The notes: generated by a model from the letters alone, not told the origin. A stretch of DNA of 64,000 nucleotides from an uncultured Tenacibaculum sp. (GCF_947494125.1 NZ_CANLTU010000006.1:62001-126000); one strand, 5' to 3'. Shown: positions 8,729 to 18,908, counted from the stretch's first letter. Program-made: numbers and translations.

Positions 8729-9382
8729 ATGACTAGAAAGAAAAAAATATCGCCAGAAATAATTATAGAATGGTATATGAATTCGGTTTTAATGTCAGGA
8801 AAACCACATTCTATTTTTGAATTTGCAAAGAATAATAATTTTGAGGAAGGAGATTTTTATAAATTTTTTTCAAGTTTTGAAAGTTTAGAAAAAGTAATTT
8901 TTAAAACTTTTGCAAAAGAAACAATTCATATGCTGCATAAAACTGATTCGTATCAGGATTATGGGTCTAAAGAAAAATTATTAAGTTTCTATTTTACTTT
9001 TTTTGAACTATTAACAGCTAATAGATCTTATGTGCTGCTTCAGTTAAAAGATATTAGGCTTGACTTTAGTAAACTTTCGGTTTTAAAGGAACTAAGAAAC
9101 GAATTTATAAAATTCATAGACGGTATATCTCTAGAGAAAGTTGATTTTAAAAATGATAAAATTAATAAAGTTCAAGATAAAACCATTTCAGAAGGTTATT
9201 GGATTCAATTATTAATGATCCTTAAATTTTGGATAGAAGATGAATCGTCAAATTTTGAAAAAACAGATGTTTTTATAGAAAAATCTGTTAAAGCAAGTTT
9301 CGATATACAGCAAATAGCACCAGTAAAAAGTGTTATTGACCTAGCGAAGTTTTTGTGGAAGGAAAAAATGACAACGGTATGA
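8729..9382 (+). CDS. TetR-like regulator
   Basis: A 217-residue, mostly helical protein. An N-terminal helix-turn-helix resembling TetR (SIFEFAKNNNFEEGDFYKFFSSFESLEKVI, residues about 29-58, shown here in two parts) is followed by a ligand-type helical domain. The HTH is weaker than in canonical TetR proteins. The gene ends in TATGA, where the ATG at 9379 starts the ABC1 kinase gene, so the two are translationally coupled. Whether it regulates this operon or serves another role is not visible. Confidence 0.72.
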   Translation: MTRKKKISPEIIIEWYMNSVLMSGKPHSIFEFAKNNNFEEGDFYKFFSSFESLEKVIFKTFAKETIHMLHKTDSYQDYGSKEKLLSFYFTFFELLTANRSYVLLQLKDIRLDFSKLSVLKELRNEFIKFIDGISLEKVDFKNDKINKVQDKTISEGYWIQLLMILKFWIEDESSNFEKTDVFIEKSVKASFDIQQIAPVKSVIDLAKFLWKEKMTTV

Positions 9383-10689
9383 AAACATTAGATAAAATAC
9401 CGGTTTCAAAAATAGAAAGAGCAACCAAACTTGTAACAACAGGAATAAAAGTAGGAGTTAATTATGCTAAGTATTATGGTAATAAATTAACGCAAACTGA
9501 AGAAGAGGCTAGGAATAAATTAAATGAAGATAATGCCGAAGATATTTATGACGGATTAAAAGAATTAAAAGGATCTGCATTAAAAATAGCTCAAATGTTA
9601 AGTATGGAAAAGAATCTACTTCCAAATGCATATGTAGAAAAATTTTCATTATCACAATTTTCAGTGCCACCACTTTCTGGCCCTTTAGTAGTTAAAACCT
9701 TTAAAAAATATTTTAAGAAAACACCAGAAGACGTTTTTGATACATTTACTAAAGAATCGGTAAATGCAGCTAGTATAGGTCAAGTACACAAAGCAACTGT
9801 AAAAGATAAAAAATTAGCAGTAAAAATTCAATATCCAGGAATAGCGAATAGTATTTCTTCAGATTTAGCAATGGTAAAACCTATGGCTATGAAAATGTTT
9901 AATATAAAAGGAGAAGGTTCCGATGAATATTTTCAGGAAGTAGAGAGTAAACTATTAGAAGAAACAAATTATGTTTTAGAATTAAAACAAAGTAATGAAA
10001 TAGCTCAAGCGTGTAGTCATATACCAAATTTAAAATTCCCTAGATATTACCAAGAATATTCATCAGAAAGAATTCTTACCATGGATTGGATGGATGGTAT
10101 TCATTTATCTGAGTTTACAGAAAAAAATAGTGATGAGAAAAAAGCAAATAAATTAGGTCAAGCACTTTGGGATTTTTACATGTACCAAATGCATGTTTTA
10201 AAAAAAGCACATGCAGATCCGCATCCAGGAAATTTCTTAGTTTCAGATAATGAGGAGTTAATAGTAATAGATTTTGGATGTATGAAAGAAGTACCTCAGA
10301 GTTTTTATGTACCATACTTTGAATTAGCAAAGAAAGAGAATATAGAAAATCCAGCTTTTTTTGAAAGTAAATTATATGAACTTGAAATTTTAAGAAAAGA
10401 CGATTCTGAAGAAGAGAAAGCATTTTTTAAAGCACTCTTTTATGAAATGCTATCCCTGTTTACAAAGCCATTTCAGAAAGAGGAGTTTGATTTTTCTGAT
10501 GATGATTTTTTTGGAAAAATAGCAGATTTAGGACAGAAGTATGCCAAGAGTACAGAGTTAAGAAAAATGAATGGTAATAGAGGTTCTAAACATTTTATAT
10601 ACATAAATAGAACCTTTTTTGGATTGTATAATTTGATGCACGATTTAAATTCGAAAGAAATTAAAATAAATAATTTTAAAAATCTGTAA
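9379..10689 (+). CDS. AarF/ABC1/UbiB-family atypical kinase
   Basis: A 436-residue protein of the ABC1 family. Motifs in order: LKGSALKIAQMLSME (the K-x-x-Q element, with KIAQ rather than KxGQ), NAASIGQVH (Ala-rich loop), VKIQYPGI, and the catalytic HADPHPGNF followed by VIDFGCM (metal-binding Asp). In other organisms such kinases/ATPases support quinone or isoprenoid lipid metabolism, often in plastids or mitochondria. I prefer the ATG at 9379, which overlaps the TGA of the upstream gene, over a GTG 24 bp earlier. Location in a carotenoid operon suggests a role with isoprenoid lipids; this is inference. Confidence 0.9.
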   Translation: MKTLDKIPVSKIERATKLVTTGIKVGVNYAKYYGNKLTQTEEEARNKLNEDNAEDIYDGLKELKGSALKIAQMLSMEKNLLPNAYVEKFSLSQFSVPPLSGPLVVKTFKKYFKKTPEDVFDTFTKESVNAASIGQVHKATVKDKKLAVKIQYPGIANSISSDLAMVKPMAMKMFNIKGEGSDEYFQEVESKLLEETNYVLELKQSNEIAQACSHIPNLKFPRYYQEYSSERILTMDWMDGIHLSEFTEKNSDEKKANKLGQALWDFYMYQMHVLKKAHADPHPGNFLVSDNEELIVIDFGCMKEVPQSFYVPYFELAKKENIENPAFFESKLYELEILRKDDSEEEKAFFKALFYEMLSLFTKPFQKEEFDFSDDDFFGKIADLGQKYAKSTELRKMNGNRGSKHFIYINRTFFGLYNLMHDLNSKEIKINNFKNL

Positions 10690-11300
10690 TGCATATTACG
10701 AGAGAAGAAATAGAAGCGTTTCCGCATTTGTATAAAATTAACCTAATGAATAGTATTTCGGGTTACAAATCGGCAAATTTAATAGGAACAAAATCAAATA
10801 CAGGTACGACTAATGTAGCAGTATTTAGTTCTGTGGTGCATTATGGTTCTAATCCACCTATTTTAGGTTTTGTAGTTCGCCCAACAACAGTAGTTAGAAA
10901 TACATATAATAACATAAAGGAAACAGGTTCTTACACTATTAATGCAATAAGTAAAGATATAATAGAAGAAGCACATCATACTTCAGCTAAATATTCAGCA
11001 GAAATATCTGAGTTTGATAAAACAAATTTAACGCCAGAGTATAAAAATAATTTTTATGCTCCTTTTGTAAAGGAATCACCTTTGCAACTAGGAATGAAAT
11101 ACCTAGAAGAATATTATATAAAAGCAAATGATACAATTTTAGTATTAGGTGAAGTAGTTGATTTATATATTGAAGAAACAATGTTGTCAGAAGATGGTTT
11201 CTTAAATCTTTCAAAAGAGAATATTGCAGCAATTAATGGTTTAGATTCTTATGTTGTAGGAAATGACTTTAAAAGATTATCATATCAGAGACCAAAATAG
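10689..11300 (+). CDS. Flavin reductase-like FMN-binding protein
   Basis: A 203-residue protein of the flavin reductase-like split-barrel family. The SANLIGTKSNTGTTNVAVFSS segment near residue 28 (two adjoining parts of the FMN-binding loop) and LGFVVRPTTVVRNTYNNI near residue 59 match the FMN site of this group. It starts within the TAATG of the kinase stop, showing coupling. The electron acceptor is unknown. It may supply reduced flavin to the operon's oxidoreductases or to photolyase, which is speculative. Confidence 0.85.
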   Translation: MHITREEIEAFPHLYKINLMNSISGYKSANLIGTKSNTGTTNVAVFSSVVHYGSNPPILGFVVRPTTVVRNTYNNIKETGSYTINAISKDIIEEAHHTSAKYSAEISEFDKTNLTPEYKNNFYAPFVKESPLQLGMKYLEEYYIKANDTILVLGEVVDLYIEETMLSEDGFLNLSKENIAAINGLDSYVVGNDFKRLSYQRPK

Positions 11301-12722
11301 ATGAAAATATTAATCACAGGAACAACAGGCTATGTAGGAAAAAGAATAATTCCAATTCTTCTAAAAGAAGGACATACACTTGTGTGTTGTGTGAGAGATT
11401 TAAATAGGATACCGCTTGAGCTAAGAGAACAAAGTGAAATAAGTTTTTTAGAAATAGATTTTCTTAAGTCTAAGAATCAATTACCAAACGATATTGATGT
11501 AGCTTATTATCTTATACATTCAATGTCTACAAGTAGTAATGATTTTGAAAGTTTAGAAGAGAAATGTGCTATAACTTTTAAAGAGTTAGTTGAGAAAACA
11601 ATTTGTAAACATGTAATTTATTTAAGTGGGATAGTGAATGATAATTCATTGTCAAAGCATTTACAATCAAGATACAAAGTAGAGCAAATATTAAATAGTA
11701 AAGAATATGCTTTAACAACATTTAGAGCAGGAATTGTAGTAGGAAGTGGAAGTGCATCTTTTGAAATTATAAGAGATTTAGTAGAGAAATTACCATTAAT
11801 GATAGCTCCAAGGTGGTTGTATACAAAAACGCAGCCTATAGCAATTCGAGATGTATTAACATATTTAACCAAAGCGATTTTAAATAAAGAAGTATATAAT
11901 AAATCATATGATATTTTTGGACCAGAAGTATTAACATATAAAGATATGCTACTACAGTTTGCAGAAGCAAGAGGATTAAAACGTCTTATTATTACATTAC
12001 CAGTATTATCACCAAAATTATCATCATACTGGTTGTATTTTGTTACTTCAACATCTTTTAATTTGGCAAAAACCTTGGTCGATAGTATGAAGGTAGAAGT
12101 AATTGGACAAGAAAGTACTATAAATGAAATAATAAATGTACAACCAATTGCATATAAAAAAGCAGTAGATAGAGCATTTAAGAAAATTGCACAAAATTCA
12201 ATGATATCTAGTTGGAAGGATGCAAAAATAAGTGGTGTTTTTAAAGAGGAATATAGCAAATATATCGAGTTGCCACATTATGGTTGCTTTAAAGATATAA
12301 GAAGTAGAGAAGTTACAAATGAAACAAATACACTAGAAAATATTTGGAGTATAGGAGGGAAAAAAGGTTGGTATAAGTTCAATTTTTTATGGAAGGTTAG
12401 AGGGTATATTGATACGTTTTTTGGAGGTGTAGGTTTGCGTAGAGGAAGAAGACATCCTACGGAGTTGGAACCAGGAGACGCGTTAGATTTTTGGAGAGTA
12501 TTGTTAGCAGATAAAAAAAATAAAAGACTATTACTTTTAGCAGAAATGAAACTCCCAGGAGAAGCATGGTTAGAGTTTAAAATAATTAAAGGAAGACTAT
12601 ACCAAAGAGCAGTTTTTAGACCTAAAGGAATATTAGGAAGAATGTATTGGTATACAGTATTGCCTTTTCATGCATTTGTTTTTAAAGGGATGATAAATAA
12701 TTTAGTAAAAGAACAAGTATGA
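11301..12722 (+). CDS. NAD(P)-binding epimerase-like protein with DUF2867 C-terminus
   Basis: A 473-residue two-domain protein. The N-terminal Rossmann fold begins with GTTGYVGKRI at residues 7-16 and covers about residues 1-280. The C-terminal part, about residues 330-470, matches DUF2867 (FFGGVGLRRGRRHP, PGDALDFWRV, GILGRMYWY). This architecture is common among atypical SDR proteins and its substrate is not known. It abuts the flavin reductase gene and overlaps the next SDR gene by 4 bp (ATGA). Confidence 0.87.
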   Translation: MKILITGTTGYVGKRIIPILLKEGHTLVCCVRDLNRIPLELREQSEISFLEIDFLKSKNQLPNDIDVAYYLIHSMSTSSNDFESLEEKCAITFKELVEKTICKHVIYLSGIVNDNSLSKHLQSRYKVEQILNSKEYALTTFRAGIVVGSGSASFEIIRDLVEKLPLMIAPRWLYTKTQPIAIRDVLTYLTKAILNKEVYNKSYDIFGPEVLTYKDMLLQFAEARGLKRLIITLPVLSPKLSSYWLYFVTSTSFNLAKTLVDSMKVEVIGQESTINEIINVQPIAYKKAVDRAFKKIAQNSMISSWKDAKISGVFKEEYSKYIELPHYGCFKDIRSREVTNETNTLENIWSIGGKKGWYKFNFLWKVRGYIDTFFGGVGLRRGRRHPTELEPGDALDFWRVLLADKKNKRLLLLAEMKLPGEAWLEFKIIKGRLYQRAVFRPKGILGRMYWYTVLPFHAFVFKGMINNLVKEQV

Positions 12723-13396
12723 AAACAGTTGTGGTAATAGGAGGTAGTAAAGGTATTGGAAAGGCAATAGTAGATAGCTTAAAAGAAACAACAAAAATTA
12801 TAAATATAAGCAGAACTTCAGCTGGAAATCATTCAAATATAATGCATTATACATGTGATGTTACAACAGATGAATTACCATTGTTAGAAGAAATACACGG
12901 TTTAGTTTATTGCCCCGGAAACATCAATTTAAAACCATTTAAACGCTTAACTCTTGATGATTTTCAAAATGATTTTAATATAAATGTAAAAGGGGCGATA
13001 AAAGCTATACATGCCTATGAAGAGGTATTGTCTAAAAATAATAGTAGTGTAGTTTTTTTTAGTACTGTAGCTTCAAAACTAGGAATGCCATTTCATGCTA
13101 GTATTGCATGTAGTAAATCTGCTATAGAAGGATTAACAAAATCGTTAGCAGCAGAGTATGCTACAAAAATACGTTTCAACGCAATAGCACCAACTATAAC
13201 AAATACAACATTAGCAGGAAGGTTATTGAGGAATGAAAAACAGCTAGAAATAATGAAACAAAGGCATCCGTTAAAGAAAATTCTAGAACCAGCAGAAGTA
13301 GCAGAATTAGCCTGTTATTTATTGTCAGATAAGGCATCAGGAATGACTGGGCAAATAATTCCTATAGATGCAGGAATAGTAAGTATAAAAATTTAA
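12719..13396 (+). CDS. SDR-family protein lacking the usual catalytic Tyr
   Basis: A 225-residue classical short-chain dehydrogenase fold. The cofactor motif GGSKGIGKAI (residues 8-17) and the structural NVKG-type segment are present, with the SDR C-terminal block GQIIPIDAGI. In the active-site strand the sequence is FSTVAS then HASIACSK: the position four before the Lys, normally Tyr, is Ile. The coding bases are ATT, so this is not a one-base slip in reading. The protein may use a different mechanism or act as a binding protein. It is coupled to the upstream gene by a 4-bp overlap. Confidence 0.85.
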   Translation: MKTVVVIGGSKGIGKAIVDSLKETTKIINISRTSAGNHSNIMHYTCDVTTDELPLLEEIHGLVYCPGNINLKPFKRLTLDDFQNDFNINVKGAIKAIHAYEEVLSKNNSSVVFFSTVASKLGMPFHASIACSKSAIEGLTKSLAAEYATKIRFNAIAPTITNTTLAGRLLRNEKQLEIMKQRHPLKKILEPAEVAELACYLLSDKASGMTGQIIPIDAGIVSIKI

Positions 13397-13407
13397 AACA
13401 AGAAACA

Positions 13408-13932
13408 ATGAAGTGGTTAATATTAATAAGTGTCTTTTTATGTATGAATGATGAGATTGTAATTTTTGATAAAGCTCAAAGTTCGCAAAAGTGGTATATC
13501 ACTAATGATGTAGTAATGGGAGGTTTATCAAAATCAACAATGAAGGTTGATAAAGCAGGAAAAGCAGTCTTTTCAGGAGAAGTATCAATAGAAAATAATG
13601 GAGGTTTTGCAATGACTAGGTTACCCTTGAATGTAAAATTAGATAGTAAGAAATCAAAAATTGTATTACAACTAAAAGGAGATGGCAAAAAATATCAATT
13701 GAGACTTAAGTCAAGTAAAAATCAACGTTTTTGGTATGTGAAAACATTTCAAACAACAAATAAAGATCAGATAATAGAATTACCATTGTCAGAATTTTAC
13801 CCATCATTTAGGGGGTATAAATTAGATTTAGGAAATTTTTCTGGAGATAAATTAAAAGAAGTAGCCATACTTGTTGGAAACAAAAAAAATGAATCATTTA
13901 ATTTAGAAATAGAAAAAATAATAATCAGATAA
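13408..13932 (+). CDS. CIA30-family secreted protein
   Basis: A 174-residue protein with a short hydrophobic N-terminus. WYITNDVVMGGLSKSTM near residues 29-45 followed by FSGEVSIENNGGFAM is the hallmark of CIA30-like beta-sandwich proteins (named for complex I intermediate-associated protein 30). The C-terminal DLGNFSGDKLKEVAILVG block also fits. The bacterial function is unknown. It abuts the glutathione peroxidase gene with no spacer. Confidence 0.85.
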   Translation: MKWLILISVFLCMNDEIVIFDKAQSSQKWYITNDVVMGGLSKSTMKVDKAGKAVFSGEVSIENNGGFAMTRLPLNVKLDSKKSKIVLQLKGDGKKYQLRLKSSKNQRFWYVKTFQTTNKDQIIELPLSEFYPSFRGYKLDLGNFSGDKLKEVAILVGNKKNESFNLEIEKIIIR

Positions 13933-14475
13933 ATGAAAATATTAAAAATAACGATACTGATGACACTATTTAGTTTTTTAGCGAAAGCACAAACAAAAGA
14001 ACCTAAGGAATCTTTATATGAGATAAGAATTGAAGGGATTGAAGGAACGGAATTGAATTTAAAACAATATCAAGGGAAGAAAATATTATTTGTTAATGTA
14101 GCATCAAAATGTGGATTTACAAATCAATATGATGGACTACAAGAGCTGTATACAAAGTATAAAGATAAATTAGTTGTTATTGGATTGCCATGTAACCAGT
14201 TTGGAGGGCAAGAGCCAGGAACCAAAACTGAAATACAATCGTTTTGTAGATTAAACTACGGAGTAGGTTTTCCTATGACAGAAAAAATAGAAGTCAAAGG
14301 AGAAAATCAACATTCAATTTATCAATGGCTTACGCAGAAGTCTAAAAATGGAAAAATGAATTCTTCAGTAAAATGGAATTTTCAAAAGTACTTGGTAGAT
14401 GAAGAAGGGCGTTTGATAGATGTGTTTTATTCAATAACAAAACCGATGAGTTCAAAAATAACGAAATTGTTGTAA
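13933..14475 (+). CDS. Glutathione peroxidase-family thiol peroxidase, exported
   Basis: A 180-residue protein with an N-terminal signal peptide ending near AKA-QTKE (residue 19). NVASKCGFTNQY carries the peroxidatic Cys, LPCNQFGGQEPG the Gln of the catalytic site, and VKWNFQKYLVD the Trp/Asn. These are the expected catalytic residues. It reduces hydroperoxides, probably with thioredoxin rather than glutathione, as is usual for non-animal members. Location in the light-response operon fits photo-oxidative defence in the periplasm. Confidence 0.93.
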   Translation: MKILKITILMTLFSFLAKAQTKEPKESLYEIRIEGIEGTELNLKQYQGKKILFVNVASKCGFTNQYDGLQELYTKYKDKLVVIGLPCNQFGGQEPGTKTEIQSFCRLNYGVGFPMTEKIEVKGENQHSIYQWLTQKSKNGKMNSSVKWNFQKYLVDEEGRLIDVFYSITKPMSSKITKLL

Positions 14476-14961
14476 ATGGTTAAGATAACGAAACATTCAG
14501 GTATATATACTTTGTCTACAGAACAGGTGTTAAATGTTTCTTTAGAAAAAGCATGGAATTTTTTTAGTGCACCACAAAATTTAGAAAAAATAACTCCATC
14601 ACATATGGGGTTTCAAATAACATCTATAGTAGATGATAAAGCGTATGCTGGACAAATAATAACTTATAAAGTAGGGATTTTACCAGGAATAAAATCGAGT
14701 TGGGTAACAGAAATAACTCAAGTAAAAGAAGAACAGTTTTTTATAGACGAACAACGTTTTGGGCTATACAAAATGTGGCATCATGAACATTGGTTTGAAG
14801 AATTACCAGAAGGAAAAACATTGATGAAAGATAAAATATCATATAAAATACCATTTGGATTTTTAGGACGTATAGCGCAAGTTGTTTTTATAAAAAAACA
14901 ATTGAAATCAATTTTTGAACATCGACATGAAACTTTAGAAAATTTGTTTAGTGGAAAATAA
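14476..14961 (+). CDS. SRPBCC-family ligand-binding protein
   Basis: A 161-residue START/Bet v1-like protein. The N-terminal QVLNVSLEKAWNFFSAPQNL is the usual first strand and helix of SRPBCC cyclase/dehydrase-type proteins, and FEHRHETLENLF is the C-terminal helix. Such proteins bind hydrophobic ligands. Related genes often neighbour photolyase genes in light-induced operons. It overlaps the photolyase start by 11 bp. Confidence 0.85.
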   Translation: MVKITKHSGIYTLSTEQVLNVSLEKAWNFFSAPQNLEKITPSHMGFQITSIVDDKAYAGQIITYKVGILPGIKSSWVTEITQVKEEQFFIDEQRFGLYKMWHHEHWFEELPEGKTLMKDKISYKIPFGFLGRIAQVVFIKKQLKSIFEHRHETLENLFSGK

Positions 14962-16237
14962 AGTAGTCATTTTTTGGTTTCGTAGAGATTTACGTTTAAA
15001 AGATAATAAAGGATTACATAAGGCATTGTCATCAGGGAAAAAAGTAATACCAATTTTCATTTTTGATGAGGATATTTTAGATAAGTTGCCGGAAAACGAT
15101 GCTAGAGTAAGCTTTATTTATGAAGTATTAAAAGAGCTTGATGTACAACTTAAAAAAGTAGCATCTTCACTTTTGGTGTTAAAAGGAAAACCGATTGAAG
15201 TATTGGGTCAATTACTTAATGAATATGAGGTAGCAGAGGTTTTTATCAATAAAGATTATGAGCCTTACGCAACTCAAAGAGATACTCAAATAAAGCCTTT
15301 TTTAGAATCAAAAGGAATAAGTTTTAGCGCTTTTAAAGACCAAGTTGTTTTTGAAAAAGATGAGGTAGTAAAAAACGATGGAACACCTTATACCGTATAT
15401 ACTCCATATAAAAATAAATGGTTGCAAGCTTTTTCAAAAGAAAGAGATATCCAAGGATATAAGATTGATTTTACTAATTTTTTTAAGATTTCTATAAGTT
15501 TTCCAACTTTAAATTCTATTGGCTTTAACGAGAGTAGTATAAAAGTAAAACCATATAATCTTGCTCAGATAAATACTTATGATACTACAAGGGATTTTCC
15601 TGCTAAAAACACAACATCATATGTGTCTCCTCATTTGCGTTTTGGAACGGTAAGTATAAGAGAAATGGTTAAAAAAGCACTTGAATTAAATAGTATATTT
15701 TTAAACGAATTGATTTGGCGCGAATTTTTCATGCAAATATTATATCACTTTCCTAAGGTGGTAACTCATAATTTTAAATCGAAATATGATGTTATTCCAT
15801 GGAGAAACAATAAAGAAGAATTTGAGAAATGGTGTAAAGGAGAAACAGGATATCCAATGGTAGATGCAGGCATGAGAGAGTTAAATGAAACAGGCTATAT
15901 GCACAATAGAGTTAGAATGATAACTGCTGGGTTTTTATGCAAGCATTTGTTAATAGATTGGCGATGGGGTGAAGCTTATTTTGCAAAAAAATTATTGGAT
16001 TATGATTTGTCTGCTAATAATGGAAATTGGCAATGGGCAGCAGGAACAGGTTGCGATGCTGCACCTTATTTTAGAGTTTTTAATCCGGAAACACAATTAA
16101 AAAATTTTGATAAGGATTTAAAATACGTGAAAAAATGGGTGAAAAATTTTGAACAACTTACGTATCCACAACCCATGGTAGCACATAAATTTGCGAGAGA
16201 ACGTGCAATAAGTACCTATAAAGAAGCATTGAATTAA
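14951..16237 (+). CDS. phr: Deoxyribodipyrimidine photolyase / cryptochrome family
   Basis: A 428-residue flavoprotein that repairs UV pyrimidine dimers using blue light. The antenna domain begins IFWFRRDLRLKDN (residues 7-19). The FAD domain shows GETGYPMVDAGMREL, MHNRVRM and the strongly conserved SANNGNWQWAAGTGCDA. These features fit class I CPD photolyases, but a cryptochrome or (6-4) activity cannot be excluded. The start codon is GTG at 14951, overlapping the upstream gene by 11 bp. It ends the light-response operon and is followed by a strong terminator. Confidence 0.92.
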   Translation: MENKVVIFWFRRDLRLKDNKGLHKALSSGKKVIPIFIFDEDILDKLPENDARVSFIYEVLKELDVQLKKVASSLLVLKGKPIEVLGQLLNEYEVAEVFINKDYEPYATQRDTQIKPFLESKGISFSAFKDQVVFEKDEVVKNDGTPYTVYTPYKNKWLQAFSKERDIQGYKIDFTNFFKISISFPTLNSIGFNESSIKVKPYNLAQINTYDTTRDFPAKNTTSYVSPHLRFGTVSIREMVKKALELNSIFLNELIWREFFMQILYHFPKVVTHNFKSKYDVIPWRNNKEEFEKWCKGETGYPMVDAGMRELNETGYMHNRVRMITAGFLCKHLLIDWRWGEAYFAKKLLDYDLSANNGNWQWAAGTGCDAAPYFRVFNPETQLKNFDKDLKYVKKWVKNFEQLTYPQPMVAHKFARERAISTYKEALN

Positions 16238-16273
16238 AAAAGGTTCTAAATTTAATTATTTAGAACCTTTTTA
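16236..16273. terminator. Bidirectional intrinsic terminator between phr and alaS
   Basis: AAAAAAGGTTCTAAAT and its reverse complement flank a 6-nt loop, with A-run and T-run on opposite sides. It can serve both convergent genes, ending the light operon on the plus strand and alaS on the minus strand. Confidence 0.85.
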
Positions 16274-16292
16274 TAATTTTATTAGCTAACGA

Positions 16293-18908
16293 TTATACAA
16301 TATAATCTTTCGCTTTTTCAATAACTTTTGGTAACCCACCAGGGTTTTTACCACCAGCAGTAGCAAAGAAGTTTTGTCCTCCACCACCTCCGTGGATATA
16401 CTTTCCTAATTCGCGAACTACTTTACCAGCATCATAACCACGTTCGTTTGCTAATTCTTTAGAAATATAACAAGTTAGCATCGCTTTTTCTGGTGAAGCA
16501 GAAGTAGCAAATAATAAGAATAAATTTTTATGCTCTCCTCCTAATTCAAACATTAAGTTTTTAATGCTATTTTGATCTAAGTCTACCTTAGTTGCTAAAA
16601 ATTGAACCCCATTAACCTCTTGTAATTGGTTTTTGATATCACCTTTCATATTTTTAGCTTTATCTTTTAAAAGCAGCTCTATTTGCTTTTTTAAAGAAGT
16701 ATTTTCATCTTGTAAAGTACTTACCGATTTTGCAACATCTTTAGGGTTTTTCAATAATTGTTTTACGGTAGAAAAATTACGAGCAACATCTTCAAAATAA
16801 TTTCCCACAGCAATATTTGTAATCGCTTCAATACGTCGAATACCAGCTGCAACTGCACCTTCAGATTTTATTTTAAAATACCAAATATCACCTGTTTGTT
16901 GTACGTGAGTACCTCCACATAGTTCCATAGATTGTCCAAACTTAATAGCACGAACACTATCTCCGTATTTTTCACCAAACAATGCCATAGCACCTTCGTC
17001 AATAGCTTGTTGCATTGGTATATTTCTTTTTTCAATTAAAGGTAAGTTTTCGCGAATACGAGCATTTACAAAATCTTCAATTTCTTGCAGTTGATCTTTG
17101 TCAACTTTAGAGAAATGAGAAAAATCGAAACGTAAATAATCAGGACTTACTAACGATCCTTTTTGTTCTACGTGAGTACCTAAAATGCTTCTTAAAGCTT
17201 GGTGTAATAAGTGTGTTGCAGTATGATTACTAGCAGATAGATGTCTGAATTCATCATTTACTACAGCTTTAAATGTTTCATTTAAATGCTTAGGTAATGT
17301 TTTAGAAAAATGAATAATTACATTATTCTCTTTTTTAGTGTCAATGATATAAATAACATCACCATTTGGAGTTTCTAAATATCCTTTATCACCAATTTGT
17401 CCACCACCTTCAGGGTAAAAAGGAGTCATGTTAAATACTAATTGGTATTGATCTCCATCTTTTTTTGTTGTTACTTTTCTGTAACGAGTTAGTTTTACAT
17501 CAACACTTAAAGTATCGTACCCAACAAACTCTTCGGTTTCATCTTCTATTAAAGTAACCCAGTCACCAGTTTCACTTGCAGAAGCAGCACGAGAACGATC
17601 TTTTTGAGCTTTCATTCCAGCATTAAATTCCTCTTCATTAATATCATACCCTTTTTCACGAGCAATTAACTGTGTTAAATCTAAAGGGAAGCCATAAGTA
17701 TCGTATAATTCGAAAGCTTTTTTACCAGAAACTGTTTTACCTTCTGTAGTTTCAATTACTTTATCTAATAATAACAAACCTTGATCTAAAGTTCTTAAAA
17801 AAGAAGCTTCTTCTTCTTTAATTACATTATGAACAAGAGCGTCTTGTTTTTTAATTTCAGGAAAAGCATCACCCATTTGATGTGCTAATGTCTCTGCTAA
17901 TTTGTATATGAAAGGTTCTTTTTTATTTAAAAAGGTAAATCCGTAACGAATAGCACGACGTAAAATTCTACGAATAACATAACCCGCACCAGTGTTACTT
18001 GGTAATTGACCATCAGCAATAGCAAAAGCCACAGCACGAACATGATCAACAATTACACGAATAGCAATGTCTATTTTTTCATCTTTTCCGTAAGTAATAC
18101 CAGTAATGGTTTCAATCTCACGAATTAATGGAGTAAATACATCCGTATCATAGTTCGATTTAACGTCTTGTAAAACCATACATAAACGTTCAAACCCCAT
18201 ACCTGTATCGATATGTTTTGCAGGTAAATCGTTTAATGAACCATTTGCTTTACGATTGTATTGCATGAAAACTAAATTCCAAATCTCAACAACCTGAGGG
18301 TGATCTTCATTTACTAACAATTTTCCGTCAACTTTAGCTTTTTCTTCAGCAGAACGAATATCAACATGAATTTCTGAACACGGACCACAAGGACCTTGTT
18401 CTCCCATTTCCCAGAAGTTATCTTTTTTATTTCCCATTAAGATACGATCTTCAGAAATGTATTGTTTCCAGATGTCGTATGCTTCTTGGTCCATTTTAGT
18501 ACCGTCTTTTTCGTCACCTTCAAAAACAGTTATATATAAAATATCTTTATCTACCTTATAAACTTCGGTTAGTAATTCCCAAGCCCAAGCAATAGCTTCT
18601 TTTTTAAAGTAATCACCAAAACTCCAGTTACCTAACATTTCAAACATGGTGTGATGATAGGTGTCGTAACCAACTTCTTCTAAATCGTTGTGTTTACCAG
18701 AAACACGTAAACATTTTTGAGAATCAGAAATTCGATTATTTTTCGGATTGGCATTCCCTAAGAAAAACTCTTTAAAAGGCGCCATACCAGAGTTGGTAAA
18801 CATTAAAGTAGGATCGTTCTTTAACACCATAGGTGCAGAAGGAACAATATCATGTTGTTTTGATTTAAAAAAATCTAAAAATTTAGCTCTAATATCCTGA
18901 GATTTCAT
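16293..18908 (-). CDS. alaS: Alanine-tRNA ligase
   Basis: A 871-residue class II synthetase of normal length that charges tRNA-Ala. N-terminal catalytic blocks include [19 protein letters not shown] and RRAIRYG. The editing domain has the [11 protein letters not shown] and CGGTHV zinc-ligand motifs. The C-terminal C-Ala domain ends with [15 protein letters not shown]. It is divergently transcribed from the M23 peptidase gene, with 153 bp between them. Confidence 0.97.
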   Translation of the reverse strand: MKSQDIRAKFLDFFKSKQHDIVPSAPMVLKNDPTLMFTNSGMAPFKEFFLGNANPKNNRISDSQKCLRVSGKHNDLEEVGYDTYHHTMFEMLGNWSFGDYFKKEAIAWAWELLTEVYKVDKDILYITVFEGDEKDGTKMDQEAYDIWKQYISEDRILMGNKKDNFWEMGEQGPCGPCSEIHVDIRSAEEKAKVDGKLLVNEDHPQVVEIWNLVFMQYNRKANGSLNDLPAKHIDTGMGFERLCMVLQDVKSNYDTDVFTPLIREIETITGITYGKDEKIDIAIRVIVDHVRAVAFAIADGQLPSNTGAGYVIRRILRRAIRYGFTFLNKKEPFIYKLAETLAHQMGDAFPEIKKQDALVHNVIKEEEASFLRTLDQGLLLLDKVIETTEGKTVSGKKAFELYDTYGFPLDLTQLIAREKGYDINEEEFNAGMKAQKDRSRAASASETGDWVTLIEDETEEFVGYDTLSVDVKLTRYRKVTTKKDGDQYQLVFNMTPFYPEGGGQIGDKGYLETPNGDVIYIIDTKKENNVIIHFSKTLPKHLNETFKAVVNDEFRHLSASNHTATHLLHQALRSILGTHVEQKGSLVSPDYLRFDFSHFSKVDKDQLQEIEDFVNARIRENLPLIEKRNIPMQQAIDEGAMALFGEKYGDSVRAIKFGQSMELCGGTHVQQTGDIWYFKIKSEGAVAAGIRRIEAITNIAVGNYFEDVARNFSTVKQLLKNPKDVAKSVSTLQDENTSLKKQIELLLKDKAKNMKGDIKNQLQEVNGVQFLATKVDLDQNSIKNLMFELGGEHKNLFLLFATSASPEKAMLTCYISKELANERGYDAGKVVRELGKYIHGGGGGQNFFATAGGKNPGGLPKVIEKAKDYIV

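Noticed and set aside
11618..12259. 213-aa open frame on the minus strand inside the DUF2867 gene
   Set aside because: It runs antisense to a clear, domain-supported gene and has no recognisable domain; it is a shadow of AT-rich coding DNA.
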